Positions 20,864-21,677 of a stretch of DNA of 21,677 bases are shown here, one piece after another. A program made the translations under genes and the position numbers. The notes below the pieces were generated by a model that worked only from the letters and a program-made list of their open reading frames with translations, did no database searches and was not told the DNA's origin. Source of the stretch: a virus. Where the stretch lies: the IMG/VR virus record IMGVR_UViG_3300028883_000997, positions 1 through 21,677 of that record, one strand, 5' to 3'. How positions within the stretch are numbered: the first letter of the stretch is position 1; each line of letters starts with the position of its first letter.

Positions 20864-21018
20864 ATGGTCCTGATGCGTGGATGGACTTTTATGGTCCCTT
20901 AGGCGCGCCAATAACCAATTAGTGGATAGTGGTATGATAAAAGTTACCCTGAATATGAAAAATTCCTATCCCTATACGTGATTGTTAGCTAATATTACGA
21001 TTTAATCTGATAATATGC

Positions 21019-21243
21019 TTTGGTGCGGCGCACCAAACCAAATCAGCGAATGGATCCAATGGAGAAGAGAACGACTAGTTTGAATGACTTATGAATGAAT
21101 GAGATAAAGAGAGTACCGACTAAAGCTGGCACAACATTTACAAGATGTTAATAACGTCTATATGAATCTTTCGATTTTTGCGCCTATTTTGATGTCGCCT
21201 CTAATCTCACCTCCAAATATTTGGTTCGGTGCGCCGCACCAAA
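21019..21243. repeat. 225-bp unit bounded by 24-bp inverted repeats
   Basis: The left copy (21019-21042) and the right copy (21220-21243) are inverted and match at 23 of 24 positions. Each contains its own palindrome: TTTGGTGCGGCGCACCAAA on the left and GGTGCGCCGCACC on the right. The 177 bp between them contain no convincing ORF. This could be a pair of operators or packaging sites, or a small non-autonomous element with terminal inverted repeats; no flanking target duplication is evident. Confidence 0.6.
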
Positions 21244-21269
21244 CTTCACTTAATTTTATCATCGTAATA

Positions 21270-21677
21270 CTAACGCTTCCGCCCTATTGGTCGATCGTTC
21301 AGAAACACTACCATAGGCCGTCCTTTTGAGTTGATCAGCCGTTTTGAGCTGATCTTCTCGTAGCCTAAAATGTGGGATGTTAGCCTTTTCGTCTGGTCAC
21401 TGGAAAGGCCTAGTTTTTTTCGGATCTCTTGAAGGGTCAATGGAACGTTATTAGTCTCCAAAAGGGTGAACACTACCCATCCTACCCACTGTTTCGTCGT
21501 TACAGTTGGATTATTTGAAACTCTGCGTTCCAACTTGGATATACGCTTTCGATCCATTGCAGCCTCTCGAGCCCTATGATCATTGTACAACTCAACGGTA
21601 CTCTCCAGTCGCTTGATCGTCTTTTTCAGGTCTGAGATCTCAGATTTGAGCTCTGCTACCCACACATCATCGACCAT
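21270..21677 (-). CDS. Coiled-coil winged-helix regulator
   Basis: A 135-aa protein starting at the ATG at the window's last base. Residues ~5-55 are a charged coiled coil (AELKSEISDLKKTIKRLEST), probably for dimerisation. Residues ~62-130 form a winged helix: QWVGWVVFTLLETNNVPLTL, QEIRKKLGLSSDQTKRLTSH (recognition helix) and KRLINSKGRPMVVFLNDRPI (wing). Archaeal viruses often encode such regulators. The right-hand inverted repeat lies only 27 nt beyond its stop codon, and the head operon starts ~490 nt downstream on the same strand, so it is a good candidate for the protein that reads those repeats. Its own promoter would lie outside the window. Confidence 0.7.
   Translation of the reverse strand: MVDDVWVAELKSEISDLKKTIKRLESTVELYNDHRAREAAMDRKRISKLERRVSNNPTVTTKQWVGWVVFTLLETNNVPLTLQEIRKKLGLSSDQTKRLTSHILGYEKISSKRLINSKGRPMVVFLNDRPIGRKR

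Larger units (their letters stand above)
20779..21269. other. 491-bp non-coding region upstream of the head operon
   Basis: The longest gene-free stretch in the window. It holds the TerS promoter motif (20798-20817), a strong hairpin (20840-20863), the paired 24-bp inverted repeats (21019-21243) and a weaker hairpin AACAT/ATGTT (21133-21149). A 30-codon frame on the plus strand at 20830-20922 exists but overlaps the hairpin and has no supporting signal. A regulatory, packaging or replication function would fit its position. Confidence 0.6.

Noticed and set aside
20830-20922. 30-codon frame MRRMGQPSNWPNGPDAWMDF... on the plus strand
   Set aside because: It contains the perfect hairpin at 20840-20863 and has no TATA box, SD or conserved feature I can recognise. 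The hairpin explains the sequence better.

Overview
This window is most likely part of an integrated virus (or virus-derived element) of a methanogenic archaeon, probably in the Methanosarcinales/Methanotrichaceae. Three things point to an archaeon. Many genes have a TATA-like box 24-29 nt before the start codon with no Shine-Dalgarno site (leaderless mRNAs: 951, 2460, 4078-, 5059, 17190-, 20778-). Secreted HEAT-repeat and Asn-rich surface proteins are present. A virion protein carries Ig-like repeats with the YKFWLxGPGTGNxW / xVQIRDGKHA signature that I associate with methanogen surface proteins. The host assignment is inference; no rRNA or tRNA is visible. Layout, left to right: (1) 1-784, a catalytic-domain tyrosine recombinase and a basic microprotein. 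(2) 951-4078, AT-rich accessory genes: an Asn-rich membrane-anchored surface protein, remains of two small decayed genes (one a zinc ribbon broken by 2 nt), an unknown protein, a secreted HEAT-repeat protein and a short unknown leftward operon. (3) 4319-5004, a leftward lysis-like pair with a bacterial-phage-type holin, and divergently at 5059-5844 a Mu gpF-like zinc motif fused to a long coiled coil. (4) 5841-12513 and 17815-20778, a leftward HK97-type head module: TerS, TerL, portal, [interruption], XkdF-like protease, scaffold, DUF2190-like cement protein, major capsid protein, connector, tail-completion/Ig fusion and a secreted seven-bladed propeller. (5) 12620-17710, an AT-richer, mostly rightward cassette inserted between portal and protease. 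It holds a four-gene operon (TPR protein, HECGH metalloprotease-like protein, MazG-like pyrophosphohydrolase, PD-(D/E)XK-DUF2075 nuclease-helicase) and a divergent regulatory pair (winged-helix protein and small charged protein). (6) 20779-21677, a 491-bp non-coding region with paired 24-bp inverted repeats, then a coiled-coil winged-helix regulator. How it fits together: the leftward genes would package DNA into an HK97-fold capsid. A near-identical 20-bp promoter motif precedes both halves of the head operon (upstream of TerS and of the protease), as if the second half kept or acquired its own late promoter when the cassette interrupted it. The cassette looks like a compact, separately regulated defence or superinfection-exclusion system, and I regard it as the most interesting object here. 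No tail tube, tape-measure, baseplate or replication genes are visible, so the element may be a degraded provirus, may have tail genes outside the window, or may be an archaeal counterpart of capsid-forming satellites.
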